Source: Apoderus coryli (lineage: Eukaryota; Arthropoda; Insecta; Coleoptera; Attelabidae). From it: a stretch of 64,000 nt of DNA. The notes under the pieces were generated by a model, which saw nothing but the letters and a program-made list of their open reading frames with translations, was not told where the DNA came from and searched no databases. Of the stretch, positions 37,601-48,972 are shown one piece after another (the first letter of the stretch is position 1; the number at the start of each line of letters is the position of its first letter). Position numbers and translations under genes: made by a program. The DNA lies in the NCBI GenBank assembly GCA_911728435.2, contig OU452210.1:14570001-14634000 (forward strand), written 5' to 3'.

Positions 37601-40080
37601 TTCTAGCCTACGTATACAGTCCCAATTCTGATTAAATTATTATCAATTAAAGTTGCAAATGTTATTCATTTAATAGTAGACCGAGCTATACGCATCTTAC
37701 AAGCGTGGATTTACATTAATTATTTACGGACACATAACAAAATCTGTTTAGTTCTGTAGGTATTTTGGATTGCATCAAAATTAAATCTGGCATACACATT
37801 TAGGAGCTTTTGTTTGTTGTTATTTTTAAATTCATTACTTTATCATACACCATTCCTCACCTACCCAACTAATGTTCTGTGTACATATTGTTTTCAAGCT
37901 AATTTAATGTTTCGCTATAATTTAAAGCAGCATAAAATTACTTTTACATATTCTACATTGGATGGACTAAAGCTACCATTTAGTTTCCAAATTAAATCAA
38001 AATAATTTTAATCTTTCACGTATGTAGGTACTGCGATGCGATAATTAATATTATTAAAACTTTTACATTAATTTTGAGGAAATAGAATAGTCGTATATTT
38101 TGTTGCAATAAAATCAAATAAGGAAATAGAGTTGAGTTACTTCGAAGGAAGTTAATTCCTTTGTTTTGTGGATTGATTCGCTGAAAGTGAACATGTATAT
38201 ATACAAATACTTGGATAGCAACTGGATCGTTCAGCATCTCCTATTATTCGCTCCAAAGGCTCTCAACCTCATTTTCTCGACCGTTGAGTTTGTGTCCTGT
38301 CTTGTCCTTAGACGTTGTTTCTATCTCACTTCTTACAACGCCAACGTTAAATTTGCTGAATACTTAGGTGGTAAACATCTGTGGCCAGATTTTATATCTG
38401 TTTAATTATTGTTGCCACATGGCCTATTCTCTAGACACTAATCCTAATTGTTTGTTGTTAACGATTGCTTCGTTCGGCAAACTTTAAGAATCAATTTGTT
38501 TTACATTTCTATTTATTTATACTGCCCAACAAAATTAGTGCATATATTTGACAGGTGTAGAATCAACAACTGCATATAGGGTGAACACAGATGACATAGG
38601 AACAGGAAATATTTTATGGCGGAGAAAAACATTCAGAAAATGGAGTCTGGCCCGGTAAAAGTAAAATCTGACAGGAATTTGCAGAGCCTGTGGGGATTTT
38701 TTGAGCTTGCCATAAAACTGTATGTTACTTTTTGGTTTGAATGTTGATGTAAAGTTGCTATAATAGAATTTAGATGATTACTTATATGAAATTTATACAC
38801 GCCTCCGCCTCTGTTAATTATGTTACCTGATAGTACAAAATCTGGACTTTATTCATTGCAGTGTAATACATTCTTCTCCATTAATCATTCAGTATAATAG
38901 CCTGTGTTGAATGAACCAAATAATAAAAATAAAATTCAACAAGAAATAAAAAATGCGGGAGAGGAAGAAAAGAAAAAGGGGCGTTTTAAACTAGTTACAA
39001 TAAAAGCCAAAAGCCACGTTCTTTAGCAGGCATGAGGAATGTGGTGGTTTTGCGACGATAAGGAATTCTGTCGGATAGTTTTCTACGGAAAGAAATAAAA
39101 GGAAGATAATAAAATGATAATTTGTCGCCTGCAAACCGCGTTTTCACCGTCTGCTATGTGGTGGCATCATACCTTTAAATCCAATGCTGTAGAACAGAAG
39201 ATAGCTTTGTTCTCTGGAATGTAGCATCTACTAATAATCTTTAACCTTTGACTCTTCAACTCTAACTGTTTTATAGTCCGAAATGTTTTTGAAAAATCAC
39301 AAATAATTTTGAACACTGTGTGGTTTATCGTTTCTGCAAACAAATCAGCCTAGCCATGGCCTTGTATTGAATTTTATATTTCATTTAAATAACTAACTAT
39401 ATGGTATTGAATCTTTTAAACTATGGAAAAGGACCGGCTTTTCAATTTAATTTTGTGAAAATCGAAATTAAACATTTTGAAAAGCGAATTATTCACCGAC
39501 TGCGCCTCTCCGCCTATGTAATATGTAACACGTAGCATACCAACACTAAAACACCGAGATATAATCTGTATCCCGTACATTAGCAGACGCCTGGAAGTCG
39601 GAAGGTTAGACGCTTTTACTATCACCGTAATTGTTATGGAAACGCTTAATAACGCTATGGATTGTTCAATTTTATGGCATTACATATTCCCTTTGCAGTG
39701 GCGTTAACCACCCTTCTTGTTTTAACTGAGTTACTTTACCAAAATATCTGGAGGCGCCAGAACTGAGAAAACCTCGTTAATGGAAATTTTGTTAAAAATA
39801 AAAAATAGTACTACAATTTTTCGGAAAGTCATCCAGATGAGAATTTTCTGCTTTTATGTTTCAAAAAATTGGTTGCAAGGGCCTCTCCGGACCACGAGAC
39901 TTAGAAAGAGAACAAAGAGGTAAATTAAAGGTTCAATAACAATACTTTCACCACATTACAGTGATATAAATAAAATTCGTTAATGTTAAAGTTATAGCTC
40001 TGTTTGTATTCCATTTATGGATTTATGTCCATTGCCTATATGTCTATACCATAACCATATTATAGATGATGTATCGCTAT

Positions 40081-40203
40081 AATTCTATTCGTGTTACCAG
40101 AACTAGGGCTACTAGAATGGTTTATAACATTGGGCGAGAAACGGATGAATATACTAGTATTTACAATCTCAAAAGCCTCTTTTGTCAAATGGATAAAATG
40201 TGA
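40081..40203 (+). pseudogene. possible LINE C-terminal relic
   Basis: A frame ending at the stop 40201-40203 reads TRTRATRMVYNIGRETDEYT then SIYNLKSLFCQMDK. This resembles the CR1/Jockey C-terminal block RVQRRATRMI...YEERL...LNLxSLxxRRxRGDL. Short and diverged, so tentative. Confidence 0.35.
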
Positions 40204-42084
40204 CTTTTTTACATTACTAAACAAATTTAATTAAATTGTTTTGCCGTCCATTGTTGTCAGATGTAAAGGTAAGGTAACCCTAAACCCTTATAAATCATTA
40301 TAACAATTAAACGACCCTAACATTAGATGTATAAGCAGAAATTCACAAATTACTTGCTATTTGCTAATTTTCGCCCCAATGTAATGTACTTAGCTGTATA
40401 TAGTTGGCTAAACTAGCCAAAAGTTAACTTATTTCAACTCAATGACGAATTTTAATGGCAATGCTGTCTTTTCAGCATTTTATATACAAAAGTTTTCTTT
40501 ACTAATTACTAAAAAGGATGCAAATGTATTTCACTCGTTTAGTTATAGTGTGAGCTATCTGTTGGTTTATTTAGATTACTATTGAAGGGCTGTTCTTTCC
40601 TGTTATTTGCCTCAAAAATTGATCTGTGGCCCTCAATTAGCAGATCAGTTTCGAACCAATGCATGCTTGCATAATTTATGCCATCCAGATATTCGTATAT
40701 TTGGCACATTTTTTGGTTATAATTTTTCTATATTTCCCAGTGTTGTATTCTTGTATTAATTTATAAATATTTTGTCAGGGAGTTTGCGAGGGGATAGTTT
40801 CAATTCAGCCAAACTAATTTGTTATTTTGGTACACTCCAATAATTTTATCTTTTGCATTCGATAATCAATAAATTGAAAAGGTAAACAAAATTTATTCGT
40901 ATCTCTCTAAGAAAAATACCTTTATTGCTTGCGCAAAATAAAACCATGTCTATAGTAAACTGTATCTACACCTACAGAAAGTGAACCGAAGTGGTCCAGT
41001 TATAGACATCTGTCTAGTCTAAGCGTAGAAGGAAAATTTACTACCTTGTTTACTTCTTATCCGCGTTTACAGTTTACACACTCAGTCGGGGCGGGTAAAG
41101 CAGAAGCACAAGTAAGTTTTGTTTTCACCACAAACCAAGCTGGTCCCGGTCGATGGCAATAACAAAATTTGATTTTTTTATTATCTAAGAGAAACAATTC
41201 ACTAAATAATGTTGTTTTTTCTCGTCTTGTAATCAAAAGAAAGTCAATTTTCATTCAAAGTTGCTTGCATCTAGGGCTTCTTCTGCCGAAGAAAATCGTT
41301 ATCCATTCTTTGACGAGAGAATCAAACCAGCTTTTCTGTTCACACTCTTATAAAATACAAATATTTTAAAAAACCATGCAAAACAACATTGAATTTTCCA
41401 GATTTATCTCACCTTTTCAAAAATTTGAATGCGAAACAACTAATTTTTAAATTAGGTTTCCAATTAACAACTTTTCTATTAAACAATGTGCTGAGTTTGT
41501 TTTATTGTTTAAATAGATAAAAAAGTTAAGTTAGTTGAGAGTTGATAAAAAAACATCAGCAATTTTCACAAGATGCTTTCAAAATATATTATATTGTCTG
41601 TCTGTTAACTCTAATGGAAAAAGTTCACCGGAGTTTGATTTAAAATGCTTGCATGTATTATCATCAACCGTCTACTTCGTGTAGAAGATGTTTTAAGAAA
41701 TTCAGAAGCTAGATAGGGCTTTACAATTATTAATGACACTTCTATTATGTAGTGTGTACGAAAAATTCTTTGTTAAAATGTCAATCCAGTTAAAATGTAA
41801 ATAACTACACTTGTGATTTACACATGGTGGATATGTAATCGATAATTTTTTGCGAAACGCTTTTGACGATCGATGGATAGCCAAAAATGGTGCTTTTCTT
41901 TGGCCACTACGCTGCCCAGGTCTTTCTGTGTCGAGTAGTGCGAAATTAATTTTTAAATTTAAAACGTGAGTCAATAAAAAGAGCGACTTATCAACAATTA
42001 TTCGTCAATTCACAGAGCGTTATTTTTGACATAAAAACTTAAATAAATCAGAAACGGTAAGACTCTAACTCTAATAATATAGAC

Positions 42085-42232
42085 GGTTTCTATTTGAAAT
42101 AAGCAAGTTGACACCTACTTCCGTTATAACCGGAAGTGTCAATAACCTATAACTATTTTAACTGATCTGCCCCCATCGACATAGTTAAACTGCCAAATTT
42201 TGAAAATTCTCCGATGTATAGTTTTCTATATA
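42085..42232. repeat. MITE-like repeat, CCGGAAGT palindrome copy 2, left part
   Basis: Contains ACTTCCG/CCGGAAGT at 42117-42137 with one base lost in the left half-site, flanked by TATTTGAAATAAGCAAGTTG, the reverse complement of words beside copy 1. It abuts the mariner-like derivative. On the other side (43319-43362) sequence resumes with the same TATAGTTTTCTATATACA word and then another end, ACCCTGTATA, which suggests the derivative is nested inside this repeat. Confidence 0.45.
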
Positions 42233-43318
42233 CAGGGTGTTAATTAAGTATCTGGCCAAACTTCAGGGGGTGATTCTTTGAGTGATTTTAAGGTAAAAAG
42301 TTCATATAAGCAGGTGTCCGGAAATGCATAGTTTTCAAGATACAGGGTTTCAAAAAAAATTTCTGGATCAAACTTATGGAGGGCAGTGGATTGGTCGCGC
42401 GGGTCCACAGTCATGGCCACCCAGGTCGCCAGATTTAAATCCTTTGGATTATTTCCTTTAGGGTCATTTAAAGTCGCTGGTTTATAAAACTCCAGTCAAT
42501 ACTGAAGCCGAATTATGTCAGCGCATACGGGATTCATGCAATCAAATCAGACATACTCCTGGAATATTTCAGCGTGTTCGGCAATCAATGATAAGGCGAG
42601 CTAATGCTTGCATCGAAGTTGACGGTGGACTTTTCAACAACTATTATAAATTTATCTTTATTTGTTGTTATGTTGTTAAGTTCTTTTAAATTTTATTAAA
42701 AAAGTATTTTTTGTCAAAGTATAATTAATAATACGTCTTTGTCTTGTCTTAGGCATTTATTTCCACCACTGAACTTCAATATTAGCAATAGTAAATAAGA
42801 TTCAATTAGCATTTTACTATTATAAAAAATACTGCGAAATCTCAACGAATTTGGATAAAACGTAATTCGCAACGAGATTCGCAATAATTCTGTAAAAGTG
42901 ATTTTTAAAATTATTCAGGGACATGCATTTAAGGGGTTTTAATTTTTTTTCTCAAAAACGATGCAAGATACGAAAAAATATCAAGAGACAAAAAAGTTGT
43001 ATTTTTAATGGCTTAATCCAAAAATTATTTTTTTAATTTTAAAAAGTCAGTGGCGCACATTTTTTTTTGTTATTTTATTCGTGAAACTGCCTTTTACAAC
43101 GCCACTGGAAGTCATAATCAACAATTAATTGGTGCTAACTTAGCGTCTTATCATAGTCCATAATACTGCCAAATTTCAACAAAATCGGTCAACAGGTGTT
43201 TGAGATATTAATAAATAAGTGTAAATTTTTTTTTTTTTTGACACCCTGTATCTTGAAAACTATGCATTTCCGGACACCTGCCCCCTGAAGTTTGGCCAGA
43301 TACTTAATTAACACCCTG
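42233..43318 (+). mobile_element. 1.09-kb mariner-like deletion derivative
   Basis: Terminal inverted repeats start CAGGGTGTTAATTAAGTATC and end in the matching GATACTTAATTAACACCCTG; TA flanks both ends. The outer 38 bases or so match, then the left arm has about 40 extra bases, after which both arms share GCAGGTGTCCGGAAATGCAT and AGTTTTCAAGATACAGGG. Inside is only the last third of a transposase. The internal deletion and asymmetric arms mark a non-autonomous element. Confidence 0.85.
42373..42690 (+). pseudogene. mariner-like transposase C-terminus with stop codon
   Basis: Reads GGQWIGRAGPQSWPPRSPDL then NPLDYFL, a TAG stop where Trp is expected (LDYFLWGHLK), then GHLKSLVYKTPVNTEAELCQ, RIRDSCNQIRHTPGIFQRVR and a stop near 42690. 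This is the region of the third catalytic Asp (PLDYF) of the same group as the intact-looking transposase at 53502-54574, where the text is WIGRRGPIEWPARSPDLSPL. The first two catalytic Asp residues are deleted. Cannot transpose on its own. Confidence 0.85.
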
Positions 43319-44027
43319 TATATAGTTTTCTATATACAAATCGATTTGATACCCTGTATATGTTGATTGATTCCATAGTGATAGATAATTTATAACAAAA
43401 TTACCATAAATGAAAATTTGCAAACAATTTATTATAACTGAATTATTGGTATAAAATGTTGTAATACCTTTTTTTATGTAAACATGTGTTTTAGTTTTAA
43501 CTCTATATAAAATAAATAAATATGCAAAATTATATGGATGTCAAAAGCAGACTCAAAGTGGTTATATTTTCACATTTCATTGAGCTGCGTATATTGCACA
43601 CAAAATTGGCTAATAACATCCGTAATAAAATTAAATTTCCTTCTATTACATCAATAAATAAATCAAGCTAGTAATTTGAAAATAATTACGTTATGTAATT
43701 ACAAAACTGTGTACATCAAAACAATTATTTTCCTCAAAACGCAAATTATGTTTTGCCAAGCAGTTTAGATTAATGGAGCTGGGGACCTGTTGAATGTTGT
43801 ATATATGAATATGTATAACTAAACTAGAGCAAAAATTTAAGTACGAAAGCAGAAGCACTAAAGGGAAAGATAACACTGTATTACCATAAAGCTGCAATTT
43901 AAACAAAAATGCTACATTAAGATAACCATTATTATCTTACTACTATTATGTTTCTGATTATATTTTAATGCAATCAATCAATGTTCCTCTTCAGAAATAC
44001 CTTTTAAATCATTCATAAAGACTCACT

Positions 44028-44249
44028 GTCCTAAGTACACTACTTTTTACAAAATACATCAATGATATGCTGAATATTGCGCTTAGGGGTACGATTGTGA
44101 GCTTTGAAGCTGACAAAGTACAGGCAAATCTTAACAGATCATGCACAATGCTGGTGATTTTTAGGAAAGAGCTTCGGAATATGTCAATGATAAACTACTC
44201 ATCAATGAGGCTCGGTATAAATGCAAAGCAGGAAATAAAAAGCTCCTAG
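44028..44249 (+). pseudogene. reverse-transcriptase relic
   Basis: A 73-codon frame reads VLSTLLFTKYINDMLNIALR then GTIVSFEADKVQ. This matches LINE RT motif B to catalytic box (VLGPLLFxIYINDL...GTxxSFADDT), with FADD changed to FEAD. Continues to SMINYSSMRLGINAKQE, comparable to the ...YLGI block. Dead but still open over this length. Confidence 0.5.
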
Positions 44250-47200
44250 GCATTTGCACTGTTTCTTGGATAACCAGTAACGAACGTTTGCTGTTCTAGT
44301 TTTTCTGCACCTGATGATGATGATAGGTTGCACAAAAACTATTATGGGATTTCTCTACAATATCATTGCCGTGTACAGTATATTTATTAAATTATTGTCA
44401 TAAATTCTTTAGAAATATAGAATTATAGTTGTTAACACACCATATCATAGGTTATATTAAACATTTTTTATTCTATGAAATTATTTCCACGAGAGTTTAA
44501 TTACATTTTAGTGGTCCTACTAACTACGAATATATTGTCTCCGTCGCTGACTGCAAGAGACTGCGAACAAGTTGGGGAGTTGTGGATGTGAAATAAAAAC
44601 CTTTTTCCTAAAGTTGGCTCATCACAAAACTTTAAATGTTTTTATTGCTGATGAACGTTTATCTGCTTTTACGCGGGAATCATTGCCGGTTGACTTTTTC
44701 TTTCATTAGAACCCAAATAATATCCCGAAGTTGTCATCAAAAGTTTCAATTTATATTTTTAGTTTCATTGGGAACTTCTCATCAAATTGAAAATGATGTT
44801 CAATAAAAATAAAATAATTCTATACTAATGGTATTTGTATTAAGTACTTAGTGGCTGTTTAAGAGCTTGTAGACAGGTAAATAGTTTGACAATTAGTAAG
44901 GATTATAGAGATAATAGAGAACGAAATAGAGATAGAGCGTTGTGCTGACTGCTGAGTATAATTTATATACAATAATGCATGTGGAATAATTAATTAAAAT
45001 TTTGAGTAAGCGACCAAGGAAATACGGGTTAAGCCGCATCCGCAATCGGGTAACCACATTACACACACCCGGCGCCCATAACAACGTTTTGGCCGTATAC
45101 AGTGGCGTATGTAGATCATTTTTCGCAAGGTAGAGGAATTCATATACTTTCAGCAGTATCTTAATTATTGAAATAGTCCATTGCTAGAAATAGTATTATA
45201 TAATATATATATTTGGTTTTGTCTACTATTCCTCCTTCGTCCAGAGCCTCAAACCATGGTCGACAACAAAGCAATAGTTGCCGTTTATAAGTCTTTATCT
45301 CGTTTCAGAGTTAGTACGGAGGCTGGCGAAGTTGTTTTGCTAAAAACTGTTGCACAATGGCCAATTTTTTGTTAATCTGATCTAAAAAAACCCATTATAC
45401 TCACGCCAACAATATTTTATCTTGTTACCGGCAACACAGAAATGGCATTTATACTTATTGCGTTTAAAACCAAATTTAAATATTTCCCGAGGGATGGTGT
45501 ATTTTATATGCTTCAAGAATTCTACGAATAAGTAAGAGTCAGAAAGTTATTCTTATTATATACCTATTGAAGCAAAATTACTAATTCTCAATAAAGACAA
45601 TGAATATGTAAAATGTTGTATTTATATCCGAGAAAGTTTATTTGTCTACACCTCTGTTCCTCGTGTATAGAGCATAAAGTACATTCATAACAAAGCGTTA
45701 AAGAAATTTAGGAGTACATTATGTATAAATATGAAATATGATACTCAAGAACTGGAATTAATCGTTGTTATGATATTTATTTACAAAAATTCGTAATAAT
45801 CATGGATAAGAGTATATTGAAAATATCGAAAAGTGACATTTGATGAATATGCAACTTCTAAAGAAGTAGAGTGGAGTTGTATATATTATCGGGATATAAA
45901 AATCAAATCTCCACAAAACGAGTGGTTAGAATTAAGTTTCATATAGAAATGCAGAAAGATATAGTGTAAAAACATTGATTTTAGTTATACAAGTCTGAAA
46001 CAGATTATGCGAAGTTGTAATATTCTAATGATATTTGTAAATAAGTAAAACTCGTGATTTCCTAGAACAGGTTTGTATATAACCAAACTATATTAATATA
46101 ACAAATTAAATTAACGCTAAAAATTCATATCTTTTTCGTTAATAAAAGTGGAATATGAAGTTAAATTTCTAATGAATATGCAAAACGTAGTATTTCTGGG
46201 TCACCCTGTACAGATAGAAGTTTTATCCAATAGTGAAAATCTCTGTTTTTGTCATATACAATAACATATCAAAAACGCATCTGCCATGTCCTTTGATACA
46301 TATCTAATTAGAATAAATATTAGATTTTACATTCAACCCCCAACAATGTGCCATAAAATATTGGTACAATTTGATCGCTCATGTCTATAGATATTAATTA
46401 GTAGTTCTGTGCAATAACCAGATTTATAATCGCATACTACAATTGAGGATCAGTGGCGGATTTACGGTTTAGTGGTCTGGGGCGAGAAAACTTGTTTCCC
46501 TCTATACTCCCCACGCGACCCCTGCGTAAAACCCTAGTTTGGTGTGCCCAAGTACAACAACAATCTTCAGAATCTTCCCCAGTCAATTAAACTTATTATA
46601 GAAACAATTCTTCTGGATAAATCGTTTGATTGTTCCTGGAAGAAGCTCACAGGATAATCAGCAAAACTTTAGCTACTGAAAATTTGACGTGGTCTTTTCC
46701 AGAAGAAACATTCAGGCTAGTAAGTTGACAATTTCCCGCGCTCGAATTCGTGGATTTTATTTTTTAAAAGTCACATTCTTTTTAAAATTTTAGTTGCATG
46801 TGGACGTTTTCTGTCTAGAAAATGCACATTTTTATTATTTTGACAAACTATTCTGGTTATGTGGTTAAGAAAATCCATAAATTCCTGCTAAAAATAATAA
46901 ATTAAACCTTGATGTTCAAGTCAAAGGGTCGGTAGTAATTTTTTTGTAGAAAATTACTAGTTTTTCTTTATCAGTCATTCTTGGAGAATATTTTAATCTC
47001 GGTGTTTCCATTCTATTCCCTCGCCCGCGGGATAATTATAAAAGAAAAATATAGAGATATTAAAATTGCATGTGAATTGTCTATCGATTTGCTCTGCTTT
47101 TATTGACTGGGTGGGTGTATCAAATAAGAAAAACTTATAAATATTTATAATTCTCTGCAAACTGGTTTAGTTAAAATTAAAGAAAGTTAAAACATACGTT

Positions 47201-48764
47201 TGAGTAGTATAAGAAATGGAAAAGTATCGCTTTGCTTGTGAAAAACTGTATTTGATATGTAACATCTGGTAATGATATCGCACCAGCAAAAAACGTAATA
47301 AATAAACATGTTTTCTATGAAATATATAAGTTATTGATGTCAGAAAATACACTACTTGTAATATAAATCCGAATCTGGCGTAGTGTAAAATGAATAAAAT
47401 ACCCGAGTGGCTCTAGATTCGTAATAGTAGCAAGGAGATAAAGAAATTTGAGACAAGAAATGTGGAATTTATTCATAGGCTTTAGGCTTTACGCCACTGA
47501 AGTTGTTGGATACAGAAGCATCATCAAAAGTCTTCTCTTCTATGCTATGGTTATATCATTTGTCGGGAGAATTCAAAAAATATTCTTTCACTTTTTTTTT
47601 GAAGGTTTAAATATACAGGTAGTTAGTTAGTAGTGTGAATTGCTAATCTCATCCTTCTTCAGGCTCTTCATTTTCTGTATGAATAAATTAAAGAATCATA
47701 TTATTAATTAATTAGCACAACTATAATTAGAAGAGTGTTTTATAATGCTCTACACTTTTATATGGCATAATATATTATTTACTGTGTGTAAAAAAATAGA
47801 AGCTTTTAATTAGAGGTAATGTCAATAGCCTATACCTATAGGCTTGTGTTGAATTATCGGTTGTCACTGTGATCAATGATCAATATCTAATTTGCTGATG
47901 AAACAAAATGTTGATGTTATAAAATGACAAAGTACTGCATTCTTGTAGATCGAATTTTGTGGCTTTGATATTTGATTAAAATATTGAATAGTTTTCTACG
48001 CAATCGATTTTTACGATGCACTTAACCCAACTTGTCACATTTACTACAAACTGGTTATAACTCTTGTTAAGTTTAATAGTGAACATCTAAAAACTGTAAA
48101 AGACACTATAAACTCGAAAGTAAAATACGATTGTTTGGATAACAACAAGTAAAAAAGTAAGTATTAAAACTTTATATCATGATTCTAGTGTACTAACAAA
48201 ATTAAAAACAATGTTTTCCGACGAGAAAAAACTTTACATTTTACCTGAATAAAACATTATGCGGTATACTTCGCAACGTCAGAAGTTTTAAAATAAATAA
48301 AAACTCAAATGGACAGTATTAAAATGCGACTTCTTTTTGGAACTTTTCGTCTTATATTTTATTAGCAAACTTAAACTCGCGAAGAAGTATATTGTTCATT
48401 TTGCAATTATGCGTATATCTACATCTACAACCTAGGTTCAACCCCAGAGGCGTGCATTTTATTAAATCCATTACATTACTAGGTCAAATTTATTTTCGAT
48501 TCACTAGGTGAAAAATAACTTCCTCATATTCCTGGAGGAGGACTTGTGATAATGCCTAATATTGGAGTGTTTCTTTTGACACTATACAGTTTTGTCAAAA
48601 TTTTGTTTTTTTCTTACTTATCATAGAGTGACAATGGTTGGCGTTGCCATTGGTCATTTCGATCAAATAACAATCTACAAGATTATTGACTTTAATTAAT
48701 TGATTTGATGACATAAAATTAAAAACTACCGTTTAATAAAAAATGTTCTGTCTCTTTATTCCAG

Positions 48765-48972
48765 GTCGCGTGGATGCACTTTGAACAATCTGCGATATTG
48801 ACAGTACACAACCATGTAATAACTAGAAATCCACGTATAAGTGTGACTCATGATAAACATAGAACTTGGTTCTTGCATATAAGTAATGTGCAGGAAGAGG
48901 ATAAAGGACGATATATGTGCCAAATCAATACTGTCACAGCCAAAACACAATTTGGGTACCTGCATGTTGTCG
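48765..48972 (+). CDS. DIP/lachesin-like gene, exon for the C-terminal half of Ig domain 1
   Basis: A 208-base internal exon: 69 codons plus one base. It reads VAWMHFEQSAILTVHNHVIT, RNPRISVTHDKHRTWFLHIS, NVQEEDKGRYMCQINTVTAK and TQFGYLHVV. The Trp of VAW is the C-strand tryptophan, and EEDKGRYMCQI is the canonical D-x-G-x-Y-x-C of the F strand, so with 34500-34606 the Ig V-type domain is complete. TVHNHVITRNPRISV is characteristic of the DIP family, whose proteins carry three Ig domains and sit at the neuronal surface, usually as Dpr partners. Acceptor TTTATTCCAG; donor GTC-G/GTGAGT, phase 1. The next exon should complete a Val and start Ig2 with a VPP-type linker; I did not find it before 64000. 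Confidence 0.92.

Larger units (their letters stand above)
34607..48764 (+). other. 14.2-kb phase-0 intron inside DIP Ig domain 1
   Basis: Runs from GTATGT to TCTCTTTATTCCAG. It contains no host exon that I can support. Its recognisable contents are two LINE RT relics (40081-40203, 44028-44249), a mariner-like deletion derivative (42233-43318) with MITE sequence around it, and a solitary mariner-type end at 37504-37512. The remainder is AT-rich with short chance frames (for example 35472-35669, 38166-38405, 41702-41974). Confidence 0.85.
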
